Assembly: GCF_023375815.1 (NCBI RefSeq)
Contig: NZ_CP067412.1
Span: forward strand, 2,046,001-2,110,000
DNA length: 64,000 nucleotides
Direction: 5' to 3'
DNA from: Pseudomonas sp. HS6
GTDB lineage: Bacteria; Pseudomonadota; Gammaproteobacteria; Pseudomonadales; Pseudomonadaceae
This document shows positions 16,982 through 26,641 of the stretch, in pieces. Position numbers and translations under genes: made by a program. Position 1 is the stretch's first letter; every line of letters starts with the position of its first letter. The notes below the pieces were generated by a model, which saw only the letters and a program-made list of their open reading frames with translations, searched no databases and was not told where the DNA came from.

Positions 16982-18091
16982 ATGAGTACTGCCGCACCCA
17001 TCCTGCTCACTCCCGGCCCGTTGACCACCTCGGCCCGCACCCGCCAGGCGATGATGGTCGACTGGGGTTCATGGGATGACCGCTTCAACCAATTGACCGC
17101 CAGCCTGTGCGAACAACTGCTGGCCATCCTCAACGGTGCCGACAGCCACCATTGCGTGCCTTTGCAGGGCAGCGGCACCTTCGCCGTCGAAGCCGCCATA
17201 GGCACGCTCGTCCCCCGCGACGGCAAGGTGCTGGTGCTGATCAACGGCGCTTACGGCAAGCGTCTGGCGAAAATCTGCGAAGTGCTCGGCCGCTCGTTCA
17301 GCACCTTTGAAACCGCTGAAGACGAACCGACCACTGCCGCCGACGTCGACCGCCTGCTGCGCGCCGACAGCGGCATTACTCACGTCGCGCTGATCCACTG
17401 CGAAACCAGCACCGGCATCCTCAATCCGCTGCCGGAGATCGCCCAGGTCGTCGAACAGCACGGCAAACGCCTGATCATCGATGCCATGAGCTCCTTCGGC
17501 GCGCTGCCGGTGGATGCACAGCAAGTCCCGTTCGATGCGCTGATCGCCGCCTCCGGCAAATGCCTCGAAGGCGTGCCGGGCATGGGCTTCGTGTTTGCCC
17601 GCAAGGAATCTCTGGCGGCTGCCGCCGGCAACTCGCACTCGCTGGCGATGGACCTGTTCGACCAGCACAGCTACATGAAGAAGACCGGCCAATGGCGTTT
17701 CACCCCGCCGACCCACGTAGTCGCGGCGCTGCACGAAGCGCTGCTGCAGTACAACGAAGAAGGTGGCCTGCCGGCACGGCATGCGCGTTACGCCGCCAAC
17801 TGCCAGGCGCTGATGGAAGAGATGGGCAAACTCGGCTTGCGCAGTTTCCTGCCCGCCGCGATCCAGGCGCCGATCATCGCGACTTTCCACGCACCGGAAG
17901 ATCCGCGCTACCAGTTCAAGGACTTCTACGAACGGGTCAAGGCCAAGGGTTACATCCTCTACCCCGGCAAGCTGACCCAAGTCGAAACCTTCCGCGTCGG
18001 CTGCATCGGCCACGTCACCCCGGCGCAGATGCGCGAAGCCGTCGCGGCGGTGGGTGAAGTGCTGCGCGAGATGGAAGTGCTCGACATCTGA
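16982..18091 (+). CDS. phnW: 2-aminoethylphosphonate:pyruvate aminotransferase
   Basis: 369-residue fold-type I PLP enzyme that transfers the amino group of 2-aminoethylphosphonate to pyruvate, giving phosphonoacetaldehyde and alanine. Diagnostic are [18 protein letters not shown] at the start, [24 protein letters not shown] and the PLP lysine in [12 protein letters not shown] (Lys193). The start is ATG 16982: GAGG lies about 8 bases upstream and the product then begins with the family's usual [13 protein letters not shown]; the frame extends to 16928 without a start that fits the family. phnX follows after 57 bases and takes its product. Confidence 0.96.
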   Translation: MSTAAPILLTPGPLTTSARTRQAMMVDWGSWDDRFNQLTASLCEQLLAILNGADSHHCVPLQGSGTFAVEAAIGTLVPRDGKVLVLINGAYGKRLAKICEVLGRSFSTFETAEDEPTTAADVDRLLRADSGITHVALIHCETSTGILNPLPEIAQVVEQHGKRLIIDAMSSFGALPVDAQQVPFDALIAASGKCLEGVPGMGFVFARKESLAAAAGNSHSLAMDLFDQHSYMKKTGQWRFTPPTHVVAALHEALLQYNEEGGLPARHARYAANCQALMEEMGKLGLRSFLPAAIQAPIIATFHAPEDPRYQFKDFYERVKAKGYILYPGKLTQVETFRVGCIGHVTPAQMREAVAAVGEVLREMEVLDI

Positions 18092-18148
18092 TTCATCCGG
18101 CCCGCTCCCCCATTTGAATTGCATTGCCCACTCAGGAATTTGATTGCC

Positions 18149-18976
18149 ATGAACTACAACAACCCAAGCAAACTGCAAGCCGCCATCCTCGACTGGGCCG
18201 GTACCGTGGTCGATTTCGGTTCTTTCGCGCCGACCCAGATCTTCGTTGAAGCCTTCGCCGAATTCGATGTCCAGGTCTCCATCGACGAAGCTCGCGGCCC
18301 GATGGGCATGGGCAAGTGGGATCACATCCGTACCCTGTGCGACCAGCCGCAGGTAGCCGAGCGCTATCGCAAGGCGTTCGGCCGCACCCCGACCGATGAT
18401 GACGTGACCGCGATCTACAACCGCTTCATGCCGCTACAGATCGAGAAAATCGCCGAGCACTCGGCGCTGATTCCCGGCGCACTGGAGACCATTGCCAACC
18501 TGCGTCAGCAAGGGATCAAGATCGGCTCCTGCTCCGGTTATCCGAAGCAGGTAATGGACAAGGTGGTGGAGCTGGCCGCCACCAACGGCTACGTCGCCGA
18601 CCACGTGGTCGCCACCGATGAAGTACCGAACGGCCGCCCATGGCCGGCCCAGGCCCTGGCCAACGTGATTGCGCTGGGCATCGACGATGTCGCCGCCTGC
18701 GTGAAGATCGACGACACCGTGCCGGGGATTCTCGAAGGTCGTCGCGCGGGGATGTGGACCGTGGCGCTGATCTGCTCCGGCAACGCGCTGGGTCTGGATT
18801 ACGAAGGCTATCGCGCACTGGGCAGCGACGCCCTGGCCAGCGAACGCAAGCGCATTCACGCGCTGTTCGAAGGTTCGCGGCCGCATTACATGATCGACAC
18901 CATCACCGATCTGCCGGAAGTGATCGCCGACATCAACAAGCGTCTGGCCAACGGTGAAATGCCGCAAAGCAGCTGA
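18149..18976 (+). CDS. phnX: Phosphonoacetaldehyde hydrolase
   Basis: 275-residue HAD-superfamily enzyme that splits the C-P bond of phosphonoacetaldehyde to acetaldehyde and phosphate. The nucleophile motif is [10 protein letters not shown] (Asp15), the cap domain holds the Schiff-base lysine in [10 protein letters not shown] (Lys56), and [13 protein letters not shown] is the acidic HAD motif. ATG 18149 ([10 protein letters not shown]) is taken over an earlier in-frame position because the family starts just before the DWAGT motif. It is the last gene of the phnWX unit; a strong terminator follows 25 bases after the stop. Confidence 0.96.
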   Translation: MNYNNPSKLQAAILDWAGTVVDFGSFAPTQIFVEAFAEFDVQVSIDEARGPMGMGKWDHIRTLCDQPQVAERYRKAFGRTPTDDDVTAIYNRFMPLQIEKIAEHSALIPGALETIANLRQQGIKIGSCSGYPKQVMDKVVELAATNGYVADHVVATDEVPNGRPWPAQALANVIALGIDDVAACVKIDDTVPGILEGRRAGMWTVALICSGNALGLDYEGYRALGSDALASERKRIHALFEGSRPHYMIDTITDLPEVIADINKRLANGEMPQSS

Positions 18977-19000
18977 TAACGCTGCCTGCGGCAAATAAAA

Positions 19001-19034
19001 ACGCCAGTGTCTGCGCGACACTGGCGTTTTTTTT
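19001..19034 (+). terminator. Rho-independent terminator after phnX
   Basis: An 11-bp perfect stem (19001-19011 with 19017-19027, loop TGCGC) is followed by eight T residues. The stem ACGCCAGTGTC is preceded by an A run, so it may also work on the other strand. Confidence 0.93.
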
Positions 19035-19167
19035 ATGGGCAAACCCCTGATTTCGCGCAATGAAAGAGTTTTTAGACACGCGCAAATCGGCCAAAGCGGA
19101 TTACAGTTAAAGCATGCCGTCGCTCAAGAACGGCACGTTTCGACCCTGATCCGTGAGGAAACACCGT

Positions 19168-19722
19168 ATGCCGTGGACAAGTTCCGAATCACGCTACAGC
19201 ACCGTGTCAGTCCTGTTGCACTGGTTGATGCTGGTGTTGTTGGTGCTGGTGTATGCCAGCATGGAATTGCGAGGCATCTTTCCCAAGGGCAGTGGCGGCC
19301 GCTCGCTGATCCGTGAAGTGCATTACATGCTCGGCCTGACCGTGTTCGTGCTGGTGTGGTTTCGCCTGCTCGCGCGCAGCATCGGCCCGGCGCCGAAAAT
19401 CTTCCCGGCTTCACCGCAATGGCAAACCGCACTGGCCCGGCTGATGCACTGGGCGTTGTACCTGTTCATGATCAGCATGCCGATTCTCGGCTGGCTGATC
19501 ACCAGCGCCGAGGGTCATCAAGTGATGTTCTACGGTTTCGACCTGCCGTTGCTGGTGCAAGAGGACAAAGCGTTCGCCAAACAGGTTGAACACTGGCACG
19601 TGTTGATTGGCAATATCGGCTACTGGCTGATCGGCCTGCACGCGCTGGCAGGGCTGTATCACCACTACGTAGTGGGCGATAACACACTGCTGCGGATGAT
19701 GCCCAAGCGCAACCAGGTTTAG
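19168..19722 (+). CDS. Cytochrome b561-family membrane protein
   Basis: 184 residues with four hydrophobic helices. Paired histidines that would hold two b hemes appear in VLLHWLML, REVHYMLG, ARLMHWALY and the last helix LIGLHALAGLYHH. It is like E. coli CybB/YceJ, an inner-membrane quinol-linked electron carrier. ATG 19168 is chosen because GAGGAA is 7 bases upstream; GTG 19153 is possible. The terminal 4 bases overlap the converging desulfhydrase gene. It stands alone, 145 bases beyond the phnX terminator. Confidence 0.9.
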   Translation: MPWTSSESRYSTVSVLLHWLMLVLLVLVYASMELRGIFPKGSGGRSLIREVHYMLGLTVFVLVWFRLLARSIGPAPKIFPASPQWQTALARLMHWALYLFMISMPILGWLITSAEGHQVMFYGFDLPLLVQEDKAFAKQVEHWHVLIGNIGYWLIGLHALAGLYHHYVVGDNTLLRMMPKRNQV

Positions 19723-20627
19723 CCGTCGAATCCACGCCGGCCCTGCAAGCCGCCGGTGTGGATGAAGATCAGGCGCGTTCCACGGGCAAAGCGGCCCGCC
19801 TCGACTTGCTGTTTGAGTGCCAGTAAAGCCTTGCCGGTGTACAGCGGTTCGAGGGGGACGTCGCTGGCCTGCTCGGTCTGCGCGATGAACTCAAGCAACG
19901 GCGCATCGACTTTGGCGAAGCCCCCACGGCTGGCATCGATCAGCTCATAGCCTGCGATATCACCGACAATCGCCTCGACGTTGGCCGCGACACCGTGATC
20001 GTCGGGCACGGCCATGGCGCCATACACCGGGCGTTGACCGGCTTCCGCCAGCACCAAACCCGCGAGCGTGGTGCCAGTGCCGCACGCCAGCCACCAACCG
20101 TGATAGTCGTCCCAACGTAGCTTGCCCAGTTGCTCACTGACCTGCTCCTGCAATGACGTGCAACCCTGCGCGCCCGGCAACCCGCCGCCACCTTCGGGCA
20201 CCGGATGCAGCGTCGGGTATTGCGCCCGCCACGGCTGCCAGAACCCCGGCTCATGCCGCGCCCGATAACCGCCATAGCCGAGCCAGTGCAATTGCATGCC
20301 GAAGCCCTGCAGATCCCTGATCGTCGGCGTGTCCTGCGGATGCCCGCGCAGCAGGCCGACCGTTGTGAATCCCAGGCGTTTACCCGCAGCGGCCAGTGCA
20401 TGCAGATGATTGGAGTGCGCGCCGCCCAGGCTGATGATGCCTTCGGCGCCCGCACGGTCGGCGGCCTTGAGGTGTTTGACGAGCTTGAACCACTTGTTGC
20501 CGCTGATCAGCGGGTCGATCCGGTCCAGACGCAGGATGGCGACATCAATGCCGGCGGCGGTGAGCCAGTCCAGATGAAGGGATTCGAGGGGGGCTTGAGG
20601 TAGCCAGTCAGCGGGGGGAAGAAGCAT
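19719..20627 (-). CDS. D-cysteine desulfhydrase / ACC deaminase family PLP enzyme
   Basis: 302 residues of the fold-type II PLP family. The lysine motif is SGNKWFKLVKHL and SLGGAHSNHLHALAAAGKRLG holds the substrate-binding Ser and Asn-His pair; ACGTGTTLAGL is the phosphate-binding glycine loop. Members include D-cysteine desulfhydrase (pyruvate, sulfide and ammonia from D-cysteine) and 1-aminocyclopropane-1-carboxylate deaminase. True ACC deaminases usually run to about 338 residues, so this shorter form is more likely desulfhydrase-like. I cannot decide the substrate from sequence. Confidence 0.83.
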   Translation of the reverse strand: MLLPPADWLPQAPLESLHLDWLTAAGIDVAILRLDRIDPLISGNKWFKLVKHLKAADRAGAEGIISLGGAHSNHLHALAAAGKRLGFTTVGLLRGHPQDTPTIRDLQGFGMQLHWLGYGGYRARHEPGFWQPWRAQYPTLHPVPEGGGGLPGAQGCTSLQEQVSEQLGKLRWDDYHGWWLACGTGTTLAGLVLAEAGQRPVYGAMAVPDDHGVAANVEAIVGDIAGYELIDASRGGFAKVDAPLLEFIAQTEQASDVPLEPLYTGKALLALKQQVEAGRFARGTRLIFIHTGGLQGRRGFDG

Positions 20628-20679
20628 TGGCGAATTATCAATCTAAATAAAGCCAGCATTGTAGTTGCTCTAAAGACGA

Positions 20680-20771
20680 CATCGCGAGCAAGCTCGCTCC
20701 CACATGGCTTTGTGCAGCTCACAACATCTGTGAACGACGCAAAACCTGTGGGAGCGAGCTTGCTCGCGATG
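20680..20771. repeat. Inverted REP pair (BIME-like)
   Basis: Left copy 20680-20705 (CATCGCGAGCAAGCTCGCTC then CCACA) and right copy 20747-20771 (TGTGGGAGCGAGCTTGCTCG then CGATG) are exact inverted copies about 40 bases apart. Each also has its own GCGAGC-AA-GCTCGC palindrome. The pair lies between the desulfhydrase start and the fadH stop, both on the minus strand. Confidence 0.88.
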
Positions 20772-20801
20772 GTCGCTGGCACGCTGGACCTGGTTGCAGC
20801 G

Positions 20802-22859
<2,058 letters not shown>

Positions 22860-23043
22860 TCACGGAAAATGCGGGAGCTCTGCGTCCCCCGTCAGTCATG
22901 TTCGACAGACTAAGAGTCGCATCGCTGTCACTCAATGACCGTAACTGACAAGTTATTGATCCAAATGCGCAGCGCCCCTTGGCAAGCGCAGGCATGGGCC
23001 CTACCCTAGGCGCACACCCTGTACCCGGCTGTTGTTGGATTTC

Positions 23044-24174
23044 ATGCGCAAACTTCTGTACCTGACCTTTTCCATGGCGCTCGTCGCCGCGCTCACCTTC
23101 TACGCCATGTGGGCGGCTGACCGCCCGGCCGGTCATTACCTGTCGGACCTGCGGATCAAACTGGCGGTCGATCAGGGCACTCGCGCCGATCGTGGCAACC
23201 TGCTGGGGATTCAGCCGGAACTGTTCCCGACCGACTATCAAAGCTCCGAACGCCTGCACCGCAAACTCGCCGCTTATTTGCAGCAGGCACAGGACCAGGG
23301 TTTGCTCAATGAAAAAACCATCGTGGTGCTGCCCGAGCATGTCGGCACCTGGCTGATGATCAGTGGCGAGAAAGACGAGTTGTACCAGGCCCCCACCCTC
23401 GCCGAAGCAATGAACTGGCTGGCCGCCAGCAACCCGTTGCAGTTCGCCCGCGCCTGGCTCACCGCCAAGGGCAGCAGCCGTCTGGATGACGCCCACTTGC
23501 GGATGAAATCCAGAGACATGGCCAAGGACTATCAGCTGCTGTTCGGCGGTCTGGCCAAGGAATTCCATATCACCCTGGTCGCCGGCTCGATCGTGTTGCC
23601 GGAACCGAACATCATCGACGGCAGACTCAAGGCCGGCAGTGGCGCGCTGTACAACACCAGCGTGGTGTTCGGTCGCGACGGCGCCCCGCTCGGTCAGCCA
23701 CAGCGGCAGATGCGCCCGATCTTCGATCAGGATGACACGACGCCATCCAGCGATATCTCTCGGATCAATGTGATCGATACCCCGGCCGGACGTCTCGGCG
23801 TGCTGATCGGTAACGACAGCTGGTATCCGGACAACTATCGCAGGCTCGATGAGCAAGGCGCGCAACTGATCGCGGTGCCCGCGTTCGTCATCGGTCATGG
23901 GGTGTGGGATCTGCCTTGGCAGGGCTACAGAGGTTTGAACGTGCCAGACTCGGTCAGCCTCAAACCGGGAGAGGTCAGTGAAGGCCAGGCCTGGCACCGC
24001 TTGACCCTGACGGCACAACCGCCGGGCAGCCGGGCGATTGCCGGTATGAGCGTGTTCCTGCGCGGGCAGTTCTGGGACAAGCCGAGCTCCGGGCAGAGCT
24101 TCCTCAGCAGCAACGGCCAGCAGTTCGCCGACGGTGAAGCCCGTGGCGCGCGCTTGCTGAACCTCTGGTTGTAA
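23044..24174 (+). CDS. Nitrilase-fold (carbon-nitrogen hydrolase-like) membrane-anchored protein lacking the catalytic Cys
   Basis: 376 residues with an N-terminal hydrophobic anchor (LLYLTFSMALVAALTFYAMW) and a carbon-nitrogen hydrolase body. The catalytic Glu is present (VVLPEHVG, Glu98). The position of the catalytic Lys reads QRQMRP with Arg221, and the ICxD elbow reads GVLIGNDSWYPD, so Cys is Gly256. It would therefore not act by the usual Glu-Lys-Cys mechanism. I start at ATG 23044; in-frame TTG codons lie just upstream. The AraC gene follows after 3 bases, so both form one unit divergent from fadH. Confidence 0.78.
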   Translation: MRKLLYLTFSMALVAALTFYAMWAADRPAGHYLSDLRIKLAVDQGTRADRGNLLGIQPELFPTDYQSSERLHRKLAAYLQQAQDQGLLNEKTIVVLPEHVGTWLMISGEKDELYQAPTLAEAMNWLAASNPLQFARAWLTAKGSSRLDDAHLRMKSRDMAKDYQLLFGGLAKEFHITLVAGSIVLPEPNIIDGRLKAGSGALYNTSVVFGRDGAPLGQPQRQMRPIFDQDDTTPSSDISRINVIDTPAGRLGVLIGNDSWYPDNYRRLDEQGAQLIAVPAFVIGHGVWDLPWQGYRGLNVPDSVSLKPGEVSEGQAWHRLTLTAQPPGSRAIAGMSVFLRGQFWDKPSSGQSFLSSNGQQFADGEARGARLLNLWL

Positions 24175-24177
24175 ACC

Positions 24178-25218
24178 ATGAAGCCGCTGCCGATGCGCCT
24201 CGGGGATCTGTCAGTAGGCTTCGTTCATAGCCTGGCCGATGCCGTGCGCAGCCATGACGCCGATCCGCTGCCGCTGCTCGAGCAATACGGCCTCGACGCG
24301 GCACGATTGGCCGAGGCCGGGGCACGCCTGTCGATCCCGCGCTATATGCGCCTGGGTCATGGCGCGATCCAATTGACCGGCGATCCGGCCCTTGGCTTGC
24401 GCATGGGTCAGCTCAGTCGTTTGAGTCAGGCGGGACTGGCGGGCGTCACGGCAGCGCAGGCCCCGACCGTGCGCGAAGCCGCCCGCTGCCTGACGCGCTT
24501 CGAACCGTTGTATGGCTCCAATTATCGTGGCCAGTCGAGTTTTCACGAAGATGCCAGCGGCGCGTGGCTGCGCTTCTACTCGATCAGCCCATACAACGCC
24601 TACAACCGCTTTGTGGTGGACTCGATCATCGCCGGCTGGCTGCATCAATTGTCCAGCGTCAGCCCCGAGCCCCTGCGTGCCGAACGGATCGAAATCGAAT
24701 TCGACACCCCGGATTATCGCGACGCCTATGCCATTCTGGGCGACTGCCCGATCCAGTTTGGGGCCGAACACAATCAACTGCGCCTGAGCCTCTCCAGCCT
24801 CTCCGCACGCAACCCAGAGCACTGCCCCAGTACCTGGAAGCATCTGCTGCAACTGTGTGAACGGGAACTGGAGCAATTGACGCGAACCCGCAGCCTGCGT
24901 GAACGCATCACCCAATTGCTCGGGCCATTGCTCAATGGTGGTCGCGAACCCGACCTGGAAGAAGTGGCGGCACGCCTGAAGCTGCCGACCTGGACGTTAC
25001 GGCGAAAACTGGCCGAAGAAGGCACGCAGTTTCGCGCGATCCTCAACGACACTCGCCGTGATCTGGCAATGACCTACATCCGCGACACTGAACTGGCGTT
25101 CGGTGAAATCGCCTACTTGCTGGGCTTTGCCTCGGCCGAAGCTTTCCAGCGCGCCTTCAAGCGCTGGAACGGCCAGACACCGGGCGAATTCCGCCGCAGT
25201 CACCGCAAGACCGGCTAA
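24178..25218 (+). CDS. AraC-family regulator with arabinose-binding-like N-terminal domain
   Basis: 346 residues. The N-terminal half (PLLEQYGLDAARLAEAGARL, then LGLRMGQLSRLSQAGLAG) is the OruR/ArgR-type ligand domain common in pseudomonads. The C-terminal 100 residues hold two helix-turn-helix motifs: LEEVAARLKLPTWTLRRKL and FGEIAYLLGFASAEAFQRAF followed by RWNGQTPGEFR. It is coupled to the nitrilase-like gene with a 3-base gap and sits opposite fadH; regulation of one or both neighbours is plausible but not shown. Confidence 0.9.
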   Translation: MKPLPMRLGDLSVGFVHSLADAVRSHDADPLPLLEQYGLDAARLAEAGARLSIPRYMRLGHGAIQLTGDPALGLRMGQLSRLSQAGLAGVTAAQAPTVREAARCLTRFEPLYGSNYRGQSSFHEDASGAWLRFYSISPYNAYNRFVVDSIIAGWLHQLSSVSPEPLRAERIEIEFDTPDYRDAYAILGDCPIQFGAEHNQLRLSLSSLSARNPEHCPSTWKHLLQLCERELEQLTRTRSLRERITQLLGPLLNGGREPDLEEVAARLKLPTWTLRRKLAEEGTQFRAILNDTRRDLAMTYIRDTELAFGEIAYLLGFASAEAFQRAFKRWNGQTPGEFRRSHRKTG

Positions 25219-25222
25219 AGCG

Positions 25223-25309
25223 TCAGAGCTCGGTGGCGTCTTCCGCAGGCTCCGGTGAGTCCAGTTCGTAGGCCTGGAATTCGAGCAGTTCTTCTTGATA
25301 GTCATCCAT
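25223..25309 (-). CDS. Small acidic protein, 28 residues
   Basis: A very short frame, MDDYQEELLEFQAYELDSPE then PAEDATEL, stop at 25223. It has a strong ribosome binding site (AGGGGGA about 7 bases before ATG 25309) and an amino-acid mix that looks selected rather than random: 11 of 28 residues are Asp or Glu and there is no Lys or Arg. It converges tail to tail on the AraC gene. I recall similar short acidic ORFs after regulators in Pseudomonas but know no function. No membrane segment. Confidence 0.6.
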   Translation of the reverse strand: MDDYQEELLEFQAYELDSPEPAEDATEL

Positions 25310-25499
25310 CGTGCAATCCCCCTACCTATTTGCTGAAATGGCCTGGAGCAAATGACCAGTGCCTCGAGCATAAAGTGCCCGTATGAAGGAAAAATGAAAC
25401 GCGGCCTTCATGAAATAAACGTAGCAGGCGGTCAGGGATTTATCGCGGGGATATTTTCAGAATGTGTGAACCGACATTTCAGATCACACAGGAATCGAA

Positions 25500-25526
25500 G
25501 TGGGAGCGACGTTGCGTCGCTCCCAC
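25500..25526. repeat. 11-bp inverted repeat, REP-like hairpin downstream of the DUF2242 gene
   Basis: GTGGGAGCGAC (25500-25510) and GTCGCTCCCAC (25516-25526) are exact complements around GTTGC. The arms match the GTGGGAGC ends of the REP elements nearby. It lies just after the stop of the minus-strand lipoprotein gene and may mark its mRNA end. Confidence 0.75.
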
Positions 25527-25532
25527 AGCTTA

Positions 25533-26414
25533 TCAATGCCCGGTTGGCATTGCCGGAATCGGCTCGGATGGCGGCGGCAGATCCGTCGGATTGACCGGTG
25601 GTGTAATGACCTCCGTTGCCGGCGCTGCTGCTGGAACCAGCTCCGAACCCGGTGCCGGGGTGATCGGCGCCGCCTCGGCTGGCGGAACGACCGGCTCTGA
25701 ACTGACCGGGGCCTGCTCAGCAGGGGCTGGCTCGGCGGGAGCTGGGGTAGCGGCAGGTGCGGCGGTCGGGGCTGGAGCCGGAGTCGTCTCGGCCGCAGGC
25801 GTCGGAGCCAGTGCGGCCGGTGCAGCCTTGGGTTCCGGCACGCCCAGATCGGCTTTCGGCTTCTCGGTGATGTGCGCAGCCTTCTTCGCATCCGCCGGCA
25901 GGAACAGCTCCACCAGGGTGAAGAAGCGCTCGTAGAATTTCTGCGAGGACACGGTTTCGCTGGCCACCTTGACCATCGAGTCGTCAGAGGAGCCGATCGG
26001 CATCGACACCGAGCCCAACACGCCAACCCCAAGGCTGGCCGAGTTGTTGGTCTTCTTCAGCGCGTAGCGGTCCTGCAAGGCGTTGGCGAATACCGTGGCG
26101 TGGTGGCCAGCGCTGCCATCATCGGCACACACGACGTTGAAGCTGATCTCCAGGTGTGTTTCACCAGTCTGCTGGAAACTCTTGTGTCCGCTGACCAGTT
26201 TCGGGTCGCTGCTAGTGATGATGTAGCCTTGGCTGAGCAACGCCCGGCGAGCCGCTTCGCAACTGGCGGTGTCGGTGACCGGGTAATTGCGCGAAAAGGT
26301 GCCGGAGTCGTCGAAGTTCTCATGCTCGTAGATAGGCTTGTCCTTGGAGCAGCCGGCAGCGGCGGTCAGCAACAACGCCAATCCGATGAAACGCACGGGA
26401 ATAGAATTCAACAT
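25533..26414 (-). CDS. DUF2242-family lipoprotein with Ala/Pro-rich tail
   Basis: 293 residues. The lipobox LLLTAAAGC puts the acylated Cys at residue 22. Residues 23-165 form the conserved domain (YEHENFDDSGTFSRNYPV, CEAARRALLSQGYIITSSDP, ETVSSQKFYERFFTLVE) that I recognise as DUF2242. From about residue 190 to the end it is low-complexity Ala-Pro-Glu (PAPAPTAAPAATPAPAEPAP), probably an extended spacer in the periplasm. It stands alone; function unknown. Confidence 0.82.
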   Translation of the reverse strand: MLNSIPVRFIGLALLLTAAAGCSKDKPIYEHENFDDSGTFSRNYPVTDTASCEAARRALLSQGYIITSSDPKLVSGHKSFQQTGETHLEISFNVVCADDGSAGHHATVFANALQDRYALKKTNNSASLGVGVLGSVSMPIGSSDDSMVKVASETVSSQKFYERFFTLVELFLPADAKKAAHITEKPKADLGVPEPKAAPAALAPTPAAETTPAPAPTAAPAATPAPAEPAPAEQAPVSSEPVVPPAEAAPITPAPGSELVPAAAPATEVITPPVNPTDLPPPSEPIPAMPTGH

Positions 26415-26593
26415 TAAACATCCTGAGGGGGAAAACGGTCCGGGGCGTATTGTGCAACATATCGCTGCCCCGCGGCGTACGGATTACTGTCTTAAAACAG
26501 TTACAACTCTACCGGTCATGGGTGCAGGGAAAAAGGCAAACCGGCCATTGGTCCATGAAAATCCTGTCACCCAGTGATTGATAGGCAAAAAAA

Positions 26594-26626
26594 AGCCCCG
26601 AATGTTCATCCGGGGCTCATTTTTTG
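26594..26626 (-). terminator. Terminator after ppiD
   Basis: AGCCCCG (26594-26600) pairs with CGGGGCT (26611-26617) around a 10-base loop. Read on the minus strand the stem ends in a run of T (the A run at 26587-26594). On the plus strand there is also a T run, so it may work both ways. Confidence 0.88.
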
Positions 26627-26641
26627 TCGCTCAGTCAGGCA

